A DNA stretch of 64,000 nucleotides, taken from contig CAMPDV010000013.1 of the NCBI GenBank assembly GCA_946699065.1, forward strand, positions 62,001 to 126,000. The letters run 5' to 3'. Position numbers and translations under genes: made by a program. Below, piece by piece: positions 11,662 through 22,435 of the stretch. The notes below the pieces were generated by a model that saw only the letters and a program-made list of their open reading frames with translations, was not told the DNA's origin and searched no databases. The DNA is from Loxodes magnus. Lineage: Eukaryota; Ciliophora; Karyorelictea; Loxodida; Loxodidae. Every line of letters begins with the position of its first letter. The first letter of the stretch is position 1.

Positions 11662-12351
11662 ATGCAACAATCACTTCTAGACTTTATTTAACGATTAGAT
11701 TCTCAGACTTTTACTGTGCAATAATTATAAAACGAAAATTAATGGTTAAAAACGGAAATAAGCACTAAAGCCTTGATGTTGCAAGGTAATTAAAAACTGG
11801 AAAAAACGGAGCAAAAAATAGTAGAAATTAATAAACCATACAATTCTAATCTTAATAATGATCCTATGGTAATAGAAGAACAAAATTTAAATTCTTTTTC
11901 GGATCGGAAAAAAATTGTCAATTTTTTAAAATTGTAAAAATGCTAAAAATGCTAAAAATGCTTAAAAATAGGACATAACTCGAAATATTGTAAATCAAGA
12001 TGTTTTTATTGCTAAAAGGTTGGACACATCTTTAGAAGATGCTGGTATTTTCAGAAGAAGCAAGAATCTAATAATTGAAAGATATGAAATAATATGACAA
12101 AATTATACTGTTCTCCAGAAGGAAAACTTTACAAGAAAAAATTTTACAGTGGAGATAAATTACTATTGGATATAGTAAATGCTCAAAAAAGAAGGATGAG
12201 GAAGATATTGGGACCTAATTGAGTTTTAAGAAAAATTCCTAAGATCAAGAAAGGTTAAATCTGTGCAACACGATATGCAATAGAAGAAGCAAGCTCTGAA
12301 AAATACCTGAACGATTCATTTACATCTTAAAACTCATAAACTAATTAGTGA
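11662..12351 (+). CDS. ORF B, Gag-like protein with two CCHC zinc knuckles (copy 1)
   Basis: ATG to TGA, 229 residues. The N-terminal 80 residues are Gln/Glu/Lys-rich and likely helical. Two perfect CX2CX4HX4C knuckles follow: CQKCLKIGHNSKYC (11950-11991) and CFYCQKVGHIFRRC (12001-12042), the nucleic-acid binding fold of Gag and LINE ORF1 proteins. Downstream, KLYCSPEGKLYKKK matches the signature after the knuckle in the Gag-only elements at 35214, 57651 and 62830. An ATG at 11568 would add an N-terminus only with a one-base shift in an A-run. It is probably an old Gag-like insertion carried along in the unit. Confidence 0.7.
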
Positions 12352-12582
12352 CAAACCAAATAAAGGTGAAGTCACTTTAATAAATTATTTTATGTTATAT
12401 ATGTTGCTTTCATTAATCATCTAATTTACTTATATACATTTATTTATTTTATACTTATACCAAAATTTATAATTAGATACTAAATAAAGTAATAATGTAG
12501 TTTTAGATACTATTGACTGTATTTTTGATGGTAACTGTTATAAATTACCTTTATAGCTTTTGTAGTCTAAATAATAATAAAA

Positions 12583-13976
12583 ATGTAAGCGTTACCAAAA
12601 TGCTTAATCTGCTTAGAAGATTACAACTTAACTAATGCTCTTCCAACTGTCTTACCTTGTGGACATATTTACTGTGGTTTGTGTTTGAATACTCAGTACT
12701 GATTATAAGGCATAATGTAATGTCCTATTTGTTAAAAAGGATTCCATTTTAGATTTGATGATTTACCTTAAGAAAGTGATTTAATAAGAGTGATATTTTA
12801 AAACTAATAATACATATAAAAGATTTAAGATGCTAGATAGAAATTAAAAGAGATAAGGAGGTAAATTATGGAAAAATCTAAAACCATTACAACCAAATAA
12901 TCAAACATTAGTAATACTCTCATAATACCACTAACTAATATCATCATCAATCATTAACCAACATTTATCTACCAAAAATAACACTCAAATATTATCTAAT
13001 TCTACTAATCACTAAAACCAACTATACTCTAATATAACTCATAACCACCTGCAATACTAAAGTCTAAATTAACTTACAATCTAATAAGATAAAAACTATA
13101 ATACAATACTAAGTAACCAAATAAGATTTAGACTAATTAACATAAACTAAGCTAGCAATTTATATAATCTAACTATATTCACTTTTTTGATTATGGAATT
13201 TAAAAATTAAGTTTATTTAATATTTAAACAGAGTAATTACGATAAGTCTAAGTTTAAATTATAATTCCAGAAAGAAATAATAGTATAGAATATTAAAATA
13301 AGTTATATTAATTGGAGGATTAAACAGAAATTAAAATAAAGGAATAAAAGAAACTTGATAATTTGATTACGAGGGTAATAATATAAAATTTAGTGATCTA
13401 AATGAGGGAAGAGGTGATTTTGGAATAGCAGCTGCTTAAAATTATCTTTATGTAGTTGGAGGATTAACTAATAATCACCAACTTTTAAAATCAGTAGAAA
13501 AGTTAAAGATAGGAAACTAAAGTAAATGATAAAACTGTTCTTAGTTTCCATTTTAAATAGCAAGTTAAACTTTAGTAGTAGATAAAGATGAATAAAATAT
13601 TTATTCTTTTGGAGGTGAAAATTATAAAGGATAAGCTTTAAAAGATATATGAAAGTATAACATATAGAATGATAGATGGGGTAAGTAAATTTTTAGTCTT
13701 CCTGAAAGTGTTGCTATGCCTATAGTTTGCTTAGAGCCTTTTATCATATTTGGAGGTATGAAAAATTATTCTAGTGAAGAATATTCAAGAAGAATATATA
13801 AAAGAAGCAAAGAATAATGATAATAAAGTTAAATTTTTAAAGATGTTATAGCTTTAACGGAGATGAAAATAAGAAATAACTATGGATATGTTTTTGCTAT
13901 AGAATAGGGAAGAATTTCAATAATGAGGATTGATTTAGAAAAATTGAGTTATAGAAGTATTAGAAGTCATAACTGA
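12583..13976 (+). pseudogene. RING-Kelch gene C, copy 1, one-base frameshift
   Basis: The RING half (ATG 12583) and the Kelch half are out of frame because copy 1 reads one T fewer at about 13308, where copies 2 and 3 have three T. Everything else matches copy 2. Either inactivated after duplication or a sequencing error at a T-run. Confidence 0.65.
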
Positions 13977-14518
13977 TAAACATAATAACAATATCTATAT
14001 TATTAATAATAAATATAGTTTTATATGTAAAGAAGTAGTTTAAAGATCTATAATTAGGTAAATATTTTAGTACTTATTAAAATATTTAAAGCGTCTGAAA
14101 TAAATAAAGAATCAAATTTTATCTAAGCCTCTTTAAAAATCTATTATTCAAATATTATCATTATCCAGATACAAACATACAGCTTATAACATACCAAAAC
14201 ATAGTAAAAAAAAGTATCTTTAAATACATTCTTATATTAAAATTATACAAGTACTACTTAGATTATATTATTTATCTAATCAAATCAAAATTATAATCAA
14301 ATTATCATTAAACTATATCTATATCTAAATACTAATTAAATCATAACTACTATCATCAAATCAACATCTTCAAATTTAGAATAAATTAATTCCTTTCGCA
14401 TTTAAACTAACTACTATATATACTTAAAAATGCCCTTCTTAGCTAATAATAAAATCAAACCATTACAACTCTTATACTCTCAATAAAAACTCAATCATAA
14501 TAATTTTTCAAGATTAAT
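13977..14518. other. Spacer between C and relic D
   Basis: Copies at 28065-28615 and 42198-43048. AT-rich, with short direct repeats such as TCTAAATACTAATTAAAT. Copy 2 has about ten extra bases near 28300 relative to copy 1. No gene recognised. Confidence 0.45.
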
Positions 14519-15444
14519 ATGATAGACCAATAAGATTAAAACAACATCGAAATCAAGTTCTTAGGAGGGATGTCTAAGGGTGAAAAAAGCTAGGAAAATA
14601 TGTTGAGCTAATAATATTAGCAGAAAATAAAATTTATAAGCAACTTTTTATAGAAAATAAAATAGAAAACTCCATCTAAAAAATAAGAATAGTCTATCTC
14701 ATCTTAATATAGTGAGACATTTAAAAAGTTATAACACAAGCAAAGCAAAATAAAATAATGAGTATCATTAATGGAACTCTTCAGATGCCTATAGAGAGAA
14801 TTTGGATAACATATAGATTATGTACGAATAATACCAACTAGACTTATTCTAACTGTTTTCTTTGATTAAGAATAACTTAATAAATTCTCTAACATAAAAT
14901 TGATAATATTAATTTTTGATATTTCTATTAAGAAGTGAAATATTAATGGATACTATAATAATAATAGTTACCTAATTAACTACTCTTTAGATATAAACAA
15001 AAGTTTAATTAAAACAAAAAAATAACTAAAAGCCTTCAGAAATATCAAGCAGATAGTTTTACATAAAATAAAAGGAAAATAATAACTTGATGATAGAAAA
15101 ACTATGTATCTAGAATTATCAAAAGCCACTTATACAGAAAATATTATTACTTGACTGTAAGAAAAAATTTAACGGCAAAGTTAAGTCATTCGGCAATAAT
15201 ATGATGTGCAGTCTAAAAATTATAAACAGTACTAAGTAATACAGAAGATAAAAAGCAATCAAGCTAATAATCAGTTATATTAAAATATCAATCAAAGTGG
15301 TAGATTACGTAACAAAAAATAACACTCTAAAATAAAAGATACAGGTACTAAAATAGAAAACCTAAAGAAATTTAAAATAATTATAAGAAATAGTAAAGAT
15401 GAATAGCATGCAAAAATTTGAATCCTAAAGAATAAAATTTACTT
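14519..15444 (+). pseudogene. Decayed Gag-like ORF D, copy 1
   Basis: It aligns with 42740-43620, where a zinc-knuckle ORF is readable. Here the cysteines of both knuckles are lost (the region around 15200-15300 reads VQSKNYKQY instead of a CX2C), and indels scramble the frame. The SINE-like element at 15463 inserted next to it. Probably an old Gag-like element. Confidence 0.4.
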
Positions 15445-15462
15445 AATTAATAATTTGAATGA

Positions 15463-15769
15463 ATAATTGAAAAGATGGTGGGAGCTGAGAATGACCTTCG
15501 TGACAACACTTTCCGGTTTTATGGCTAGGAACAAGTTCCTTTCCTGTCGCTGAGAAAGTCCCTGGTCAGAGTCATTTTCTGAAGGGAATGCTGTCTTTGA
15601 AATTATCCGCTCTTGGTAGGGGATTGAAGCCTGGCTAATCATAGCGATGGAGCTCCCTAGCAGCTGTGCCTGGAGCACAACAGGATATCCCCGTTATTCT
15701 ATAAAAAGAGAGCGTCGGGTCGTGAAATCGGAAAGGAGTTTCCGGTCCAAAAATTTTTTAGTTGAAATG
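15463..15769 (+). mobile_element. SINE-like element of structured RNA, copy 1
   Basis: 307 bp, clearly richer in G+C than its surroundings, flanked by an 18-bp direct repeat (15445-15462 and 15770-15787). The equivalent site in array copy 3 (about 43640-43665) has no insertion. No protein motif; a minus-strand open frame (15439-15678) is incidental. Hairpins: AGGAAC/GTTCCT (15527-15540), CAGA/TCTG (15567-15581), GTGC/GCAC (15666-15678), CGGAAA/TTTCCG (15729-15744). It ends CC, then A- and T-runs and TTTTTTAGTT, as the LINE does. I infer a SINE whose body comes from a structured non-coding RNA not identified here. Confidence 0.75.
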
Positions 15770-15839
15770 AATTAATAATTTGAATGATGGGTGAGATAGG
15801 CAACAATTGATAGAATAATAAAAAATAATTTAACTTAAT

Positions 15840-16680
15840 AAATTCTGCGATAAAATTATTTAAGCTACCTTAATTTATGGAAAAGCCAAAGTTTAACACC
15901 ATGATGAAAAGGTGGAATTGACAAAATCCATTAAACAAAATAGGTTCCAACAAGTAACTAGCTCACTTCCACAACTAATAGATGCAATCCCTTTTAATAA
16001 TAAATAAAAAACCAATATCGTAAAAAATAGCTTTTATTGAGTCTGAACATAAATACAAACATTAGAGTAATTTTGTTTTGAAAAAGACTAAACAAGCAAC
16101 CCTAAATTAATAGTTGATATTAAATAGGAAGAATCAAACTAATTAACTAAAGGAACTTATAATTTAAGAGCAATCAAGTTAAACAAAGAAATGTTATGTA
16201 AATTCATGCTTGAAAAAGATTAAAATATTATGGTAATTAAAGAAATTGCTATAGATTCAATTAAAGATATGCTTTAAATAATCAAAGTAAATAGTTTAGA
16301 CTTATAGCTGATTTTTAAATTAAGAGTTTAATGTAAGATCAATCTCTGAGTAATTGGTTCCAAATTATTTCAGCACCATAAAATTCATATAAACTGTAAC
16401 AAAGAATAAAATTTCATAGACATATGAAGTAGAAATTTTGTTAGGCGAGTATTTAATTTAAAATTATTAATATGATATCAAGTGAGAATGTAGTTATATT
16501 CGTAGTAAAATTCTCAAAACAAGTTTTATCAGGTTCAAAGTAGAAATAAAATACTTTGAATAAATCTAATTATGCTATAATAAAGAAATTTAAAACCAGT
16601 TCAAACAGAATTCGATTTAAAACTAGTCATAGCTATTTAAGATTAAATATTAAAATGCATTTTACTGTTTTTCTTTGACA
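15840..16680 (+). CDS. Possible ORF E, unrecognised (copy 1)
   Basis: A protein-like frame without a clear ATG runs through KAKVQHHDEKVELTKSIKQN (about 15882-15941), then SSLPQLIDAIPFNNK and LRAIKLNKEMLCKFMLEKDQ. From about 16400 another frame (TYEVEILLGEYLIQNYQYD) looks better, so there may be a frameshift or a short intron. Comparison with copy 2 shows one synonymous (AAC/AAT) and two replacement changes only. No family recognised. Absent from copy 3. Confidence 0.35.
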
Positions 16681-16689
16681 ATGAATTAG

Positions 16690-17327
16690 ATATTTATTTG
16701 ATTTATTATAATTTATAAATCCTATTAATTTATCTTTATTTCGGTTAGTAATCGAGTAGGTCAAATAAAAATATAAAAGCTTGAAATAGAACTCTTATTT
16801 TAATTTGACGTTTCTTTAATCCCTTTTTATTCTATCTCTTTACTTTAATAAGTATCCTTAAGCAGATCAGAAGGTAGAAAGTGAAAAAAATCATAGGAGA
16901 TAATGATTAATCCTCAAGAACCTTTTAATTACTTAGCAGTAGCTTGATTAATTCTTCAGTATTACTTTTGCAAGTTTACTTTTAAACACGTTAACTTCAA
17001 ATAAACTTTAAAATTATTCACTTAGTTACTTCGCCAACATCTTGAATTTAATTTTTCAGCTCAAGCTGCTTAAAACAAATTTTTTAAGTTTAGTTTTTTA
17101 TTAATTAAGTTAGTTCTACTCTACTTAAATGCAACCATATTTAATTCTTCTATGCTATTTTAAAATAATTAAACTGTAGTTTGTTTTTAAGCTAGCTGCA
17201 TTTAAACTCTTCTTTTTTACAGTTACTTATATTTTACTAAAATTAGTTAATTTTAGCTGATTCATTTTCTAAAAATATCGTATCTACTCTAAGTTTGAGT
17301 AATATTTACGATAAAAAATTATATCTT
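16690..17327. other. Spacer between E and F
   Basis: Copy 2 at 30787-31447. AT-rich, with several AAGCTGCTTAAA-like short palindromes and T-runs. Copies differ near 17221/31319, where copy 2 has extra bases around ATAAAAATATTACAAATG. No gene recognised. Confidence 0.4.
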
Positions 17328-18092
17328 ATGCTCATCTTTTCAGGACTATCATTCTTTTCAACTAAACCTACGTTTTCTTTTAAGGGTCAATTAATTATAA
17401 AAAACCTCAAGCACCATCAACTAAGTCTAACTCTCAATTCATTTCAGATTAATAAATAATTTTAATAGATTGATAGTTTTAATAACTCTAATAGAGCAGC
17501 ATTTGAAGAAAAATGCTATATGAGATGCAGCTCTTTCATCTTTTGACACACCTTGCGAAATCAATAAGTTTTAGATAATTTCTAGCTCAATATGTCAGGC
17601 TGAAGTAAAGCTCTTTTGAGGACTGTAATTAATTTGGTGTTTTAAGTGAAATTATCTAAAGATATAAAATTCTCGGCTGTAAAATAATAAATTTAGTTAC
17701 TTTCTAATAAAGTTCTCTGACGTTATAAGGAAGTAAAAGAATAACCTCAAAGAATTAATTAGGTAAATATACCATTAAAATTTTAGCTATATATACTTCA
17801 ATTTTAAAATAATCATAAATCGAATGATAATCAGACCAGACGCTCTTTCCTTTCTAAGTTTGAGCCTTGTCTTTAAGTAGATAACCCATACCACCTCATT
17901 AAATGTCAATTTCAAGTTACAAATCAGATCTCTAAATTTCAGGTTGACCATTTTTATTACCCTGGCTCTGCTCCTTTAGTAAACATCTTTCTTTATATGG
18001 AGTCAGCTATAGTAACCTTCTCAAAATTTCTTTATCAATACGATTCAAAACGGAGGAGCTTAACTAGGAAAAGCAAAAATAATTTAATCTGA
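17328..18092 (+). CDS. ORF F, unrecognised 254-residue protein (copy 1)
   Basis: ATG to TGA. It begins MLIFSGLSFFSTKPTFSF, possibly a short hydrophobic leader. The middle is Asn/Gln/Lys-rich, with a Cys pair (CYMRC) near residue 66 and a basic end (YDSKRRSLTRKSK). Coding support comes from copy 2: TAG/TAA and TAA/TAG (both Gln), TAT/TAC, and indels of one and five bases that sum to six and restore the frame. Only the stretch between the two indels is read differently. No family recognised. ORF G starts about 90 bases downstream. Confidence 0.5.
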
Positions 18093-18182
18093 TTCACTCA
18101 GTAGTTGATTATTTTGGATATAAGTGATAGATTTTTATTTATTTTTGGAGTATAATTAACTTAATAAGCTCATTATGGGCAA

Positions 18183-20960
18183 ATGAGAAATGAAAAATTC
18201 ATTAACTTTTTAGAAAATGAATATTGAATAAACCTTTTCTGATCAAATAAAATAGAATTAAATATAAAAACTCTAAGTATATAATTCAATCTAGCTAATT
18301 TTTAAAAGAAAGAGGCTGTGGAACTTCTTGGTCTTAATTAAACTAAAGATTAACAAAAGTAAAATATTATAAGCAAACTTAAATTATAGACACTAAATAA
18401 CTAGCTAACCTAAGCTAATTTACAAACATTGTCAATTAAAATGAAAGATTTTCTGAGAAAAATCAAGATTAAATAAGAAGGTTTAAAAGAGTTTGAAAGA
18501 TAAGAGTAATGTAAGACATAAAATATATAAATTTATAAGTATTCCTTTATTTTCGCCTTCAAATTTTTTGCATAATATCTTATAAAATTGCCAAAGATTC
18601 GATTTAGTTAATATAAGAGAGAATACAGTTATTTTTGCCTTAGATAGTAGATATAATATTTTAAAAGAATAAGATAGAAAAGATGATTATTAGCAAAACT
18701 ATAAATTATAAAAATCTAAAGTTAAATTATATTAAACTTGATAAATAAAAAAAAATGGATGGACAAAAGTTCTGGTGGATTTTCAGAATGGGGTTGAATT
18801 CTGAATTTCACCTGCGTGAGGCTTATATTTTCCCAGCAGCCACTAGAATTGATCAGTTTAGACGAATCCAATTGATTCCGGACTCGGACGTATTTTTTAA
18901 TACTCAGTTTCTGGAAAAATAAATTCCAGAAACTTGCAAAGGTTTCCGTAAAGGACTCTACTACGCTGGGCAGACCATTCCAGCAAATTCCGGAGCTTTT
19001 ATGTGAATTCTAGACTCGATCGTCCAATGTTTAAGTAATCATTTTATGGAAAATTGGCGCCTTTCTGTAGTCGAAAATAAATTCTTACTTAGTCACTTTT
19101 TTTGCAGTCTGGAACTTTTGTTCTGTTAAACTTTTAGTTGGACTATTGCAAAGAAGGTGCTGGGAAGAATTTTTTGGAGACATACAAGTTTTTTGCGGCT
19201 TATAACATGATAGTTGTAAGATTGTCATGCAATATCTTAAGATATTGGCAGTAAAGTTACGCAAGGGATTTTAGTGTTTATATTTCGTGAAGACTTGTAG
19301 AAATGATTATTAACTATAAATTAGGAGCATGCTTTGCAGCAATGGAGCCTTATTGGTAAGTGAAGTTGTTGTAGACATGTGCTTGCATTAACTAAGGTAA
19401 TGTAATGAATCGCAATTGGGAATTGGTGGATTCGGGCCTTATCAAGTTTATGGATTTACTTGGTTTGGCTACAAGATAAATCTTTAGTAAAGCAGATATT
19501 GATGCTTTAGACTATCAATTTAATAATATTAAACTTGATAAATAAAGGAATAAGAGAAAGACTAGGATTAGAATTTACTCTCATTCTAAACTTTATAACA
19601 AACTATACCTATTAAAGAGAGATCTTTTACTTACGATATTTACTAAACTATAAAATGTACTTAACAGACTGTCAAATAGTCATTTGGAGTAAAAGTTAAT
19701 AGCAAATAAGCTATAATTGAAATTAAAGATAGTTTCTTTTGAGATAAGATAAAGCTTGCTAAATAATAAAAGTAATATATACTTAAAAATAGATTAATAG
19801 AAGCTCTTGTTACAAAACTGAGCAAAAACAATTTCTCCTAAGATAAACGTAATTAAAACGGTTATAAAGTAAGATTCTAAATAAGGAACAACTTTTTGCT
19901 TTCATAAAGTTAAAGATACTAAATTCAGAATTGAAATAAAGCAGAATGTTTGTAATTTAATATATTTAATATAAGTTAAAGATCGAAGAATAAGATAAAA
20001 TAGTGTAAAAAAGCCATAATAGAATTTAATAGTATTATTAATAACTTTTCAAAATTTCTTGCATTTTATAATATCGTCACACAGATTACAGGTTTAAAGC
20101 AACCAGTAAAATAAAAATGTAGAATATATTGCTAACAAAAACTAATAATTAAATATTTTAAGAAAATAAAAACTAAACTCAACTTTTATTTAAGATGAGC
20201 AAAGAGAAATTCGGTAAATATAACTAATAACTTAAAATAAGAAATGCAAAAATAATTAAAACTAATATATAAACTTGCTTTGCTTGTCTAATGAGATTTC
20301 TACATTTAAAATCATCTAGAACTAAAATAAGTCTTATTTAATATAAATTAGATAGTTAAAATTTACATAAGTACTAATTAGACCTAAATAAGAGAATATT
20401 GGAATTTCAAATTGATATTTTTATACTTATTATTTCTATAGATGGGCTAAGTAGCTTATTATGATCAGAGATAAAAAAACTAGAAACATTTTAGCTGAAA
20501 TTTTAACTTGATTATATGATAAAAAATCCTTTTAGTCTAAGTAAAGAAATGCTTTAACTGCTACTAAATATATTTTTAATATATAGTTAGGATTGAAAAT
20601 GCTAAAAGGTATTAGATAACACATTATTAAGCTAAGATAACTACAGAAAAAAATTTGCTAGAGTGAAAAAAGTTTATTCTAGTATTTTTTCTTTTTGATC
20701 CAGTGTAGAAATGAAAATTTACCAAGTGTGATAATATAAATATAGAATCAAATTTCAGTATGAAGTATGGTAAAAGGGTGTAATTTAAGATTGAAAATCT
20801 AAAGTATTACGCTGTGCTTAATTACTGAATAGAAAAGAGTAAAGATTTAAAGGAATATATTTCTTTCTTCCAAATGAGAATAATTAAGCTACATAAAATA
20901 ATTCAGATACTGTAATTAAACTCCAAAAAGATAGAAAAAATATAGAGGCTGTGCTAAAAT
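18183..20960 (+). pseudogene. ORF G, copy 1, interrupted by a 776-bp insertion
   Basis: Begins MRNEKFINFLENEYW like copy 2. At 18749 it is split by the insertion at 18750-19525 and resumes at 19526. Insertion plus duplicated target is 797 bp, not a multiple of three, so the frame is destroyed unless the insert is removed. The remainder runs over the unit junction into copy 2. Confidence 0.4.
18750..19525 (+). mobile_element. 776-bp insertion of unknown class with 21-bp target duplication
   Basis: The 21 bases at 18729-18749 recur at 19526-19546, and copy 2 has the uninterrupted site (about 32835-32862). There are no terminal inverted repeats and no poly-A or recognisable 3' tail. The insert starts AAAAAATGG, as the Gag-only elements do, and is richer in G+C than the surroundings. 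An ATG frame reads MDGQKFWWIFRMG onward to a TGA near 19000, but an 11-bp perfect inverted repeat (AGTTTCTGGAA with TTCCAGAAACT, about 18903-18931) suggests RNA structure instead. A retro-inserted RNA or gene fragment is the best guess. Confidence 0.6.
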
Positions 20961-21028
20961 GTCCTTTTTTTCTTGTTTTTCGGATATTAAAGATTAACAA
21001 ATATTATGAAATTTTTTAAGTCTATCAA

Positions 21029-21535
21029 ATGTAGGCTTCTAAGAAATCCAAAGCAGTCGTTCAACCTAGACTTTTGTTTATTTGTATTTCTTCTAAATTA
21101 CTTGTACTTAAATTCAGAAGCGTTTAAAAATATTGGATATTAGGATCATAATTCAGACTTTTTTGCTCTTGATGAAGCCGATCTAAATTGCTTGTTTTTA
21201 AAAAAATTACTGTGTCATAAAAGAAATATAAAGCTAATCATAATTATATCAACTACTTGGCTTGGACATATCTTCCATCTTCTTTGAGATTTATTTTCTT
21301 TTTGCCCCTCCAGTTAATTGAATTTATCAGAACCATTTCAAATACTTTAAAAAATCTTTGGCAAAGTAATGAAATTACCAGAGCTTTACTTAAAGTATTA
21401 CCTAATTTTAAAATTTGAATATTTAATTTCCAGCTTTATAGAAAGCGCAACAACAATGGTAAAATTTTCGACTGCTATAATTATGTTGCTATTCGTCAGA
21501 ACAGTTTACAAATAAATAATTTCCATCTAATTTGA
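21029..21535 (+). CDS. ORF P, small basic protein with a hydrophobic segment (copy 2)
   Basis: ATG to TGA, 168 codons, no recognised domain. The N-terminus is basic (MQASKKSKAVVQPR). Two similar stretches, SKLLVLK and SKLLVFK, lie about residues 22 and 52. A hydrophobic segment around residues 85-103 (SSLRFIFFLPLQLIEF) could be membrane-spanning. The C-terminus is basic and Asn-rich (RKRNNNGK), ending INNFHLI before TGA. Between copies 2 and 3 about half of the differences are synonymous and length is unchanged, which favours real coding. It follows ORF G closely. Function unknown. Confidence 0.55.
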
Positions 21536-22030
21536 TCAAATAGTACTCCTACTTAAGCTTTTGTATATATTATTATTTATATTATTTTAAAGATAAATAT
21601 ATAAAAGTCATTATGACTTTAAAAATATAATAAAATTAAAAATTTTATTTATATTATTCAAAAATTATTGATAATATACTGCTAGCAATAGTGTTAATAT
21701 ATCTAATTTTATTTTAAATTAAATGTTTTAAATTATTTATTTTATTTCTTTTAGTTTTATATTCCTTTATGCTCAATCTCAACTTTTTGTCATTTTTTAC
21801 ATTTTATTTCATTCTATTAATTCTAATGCTTTAAAATTCCTTTATATGTTTTACTCTTATTATTTTTCTTTTAATACCAAAATTAAGATTTTTTGCTTTT
21901 ACATATATTTTATAATGGATATAATTTTATTAAAATATTTTATTTTTTGTAATTATTTTTGTTCATAATTTTGTATATTTAATCAATTTGTTTATTTATA
22001 TTATATTTACTTTAATTTAAAATTTTATTT

Positions 22031-22435
22031 ATGGCTACTTTCAGTTTAGTCTATAAGCTATCCACTGTAGATTAGGATCGACGGTCTCTAGAGGATAGAC
22101 TTAACTTATTCAAGATTATCGCTTGTTTTAAAACTCGACTGACGGTTTGCTCCTATTCTATGATTCCTGGTTCTTGATTCAAATCTCCTTACTTCACATG
22201 TCGTATAATAAAGCAAATATTAAAGATGATTATGTTATGCTTTGAGGAAACTTACACTTTTCTAAAATTAATACCTATTAAGATAGTTGTCTACTTTGAA
22301 AAAATCCAAGATTCAAGATCGCATAATAATTCCCTCTTGGAGAAACTGGAATATCTTAAAATTAAATCAAAATTGAGTCGAGAAAAATACAAGAAAGATT
22401 CAATAAATTTAAAGACATTTTTAATCAGCTAATAA
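22031..22435 (+). CDS. Possible ORF N, unrecognised (copy 2)
   Basis: Open frame from ATG 22031 (MATFSLVYKL) through MIMLCFEETY at 22226 to a Ser/Lys-rich, coiled-coil-like end. A TGA near 22173 could be Trp or could end a 46-residue protein. In copy 3 (36164-36540) the frame is the same up to about residue 125. In copy 1 (7951-8340) two one-base differences break it. The central stretch (DRRSLEDRLNL) is the best conserved part. No family recognised; an RNA element or old coding relic is equally possible. Confidence 0.28.

Larger units (their letters stand above)
6307..20386 (+). repeat. Tandem array copy 1 (14.08 kb)
   Basis: Aligned by eye with 20387-33703 and 33704-43697. The difference in length from copy 2 is mostly the 776-bp insertion at 18750-19525 plus its duplicated target. 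From about 9.0 to 14.2 kb copies 1 and 2 are essentially identical, whereas 6.3-8.9 kb differs by several percent with many indels. That uneven identity suggests partial homogenisation. Several ORFs in this copy carry one-base frameshifts that copy 2 lacks (P, C). Confidence 0.9.

Noticed and set aside
15439-15678. 79-codon minus-strand open frame, repeated exactly at 29536-29775
   Set aside because: It lies mostly within the SINE-like element. The third SINE copy (48929) does not keep it, and the conserved signal there is RNA pairing, not codons.
18750-19525. Miniature inverted-repeat (DNA) transposon
   Set aside because: The ends share no inverted repeat and the 21-bp target duplication is longer than typical for such elements.
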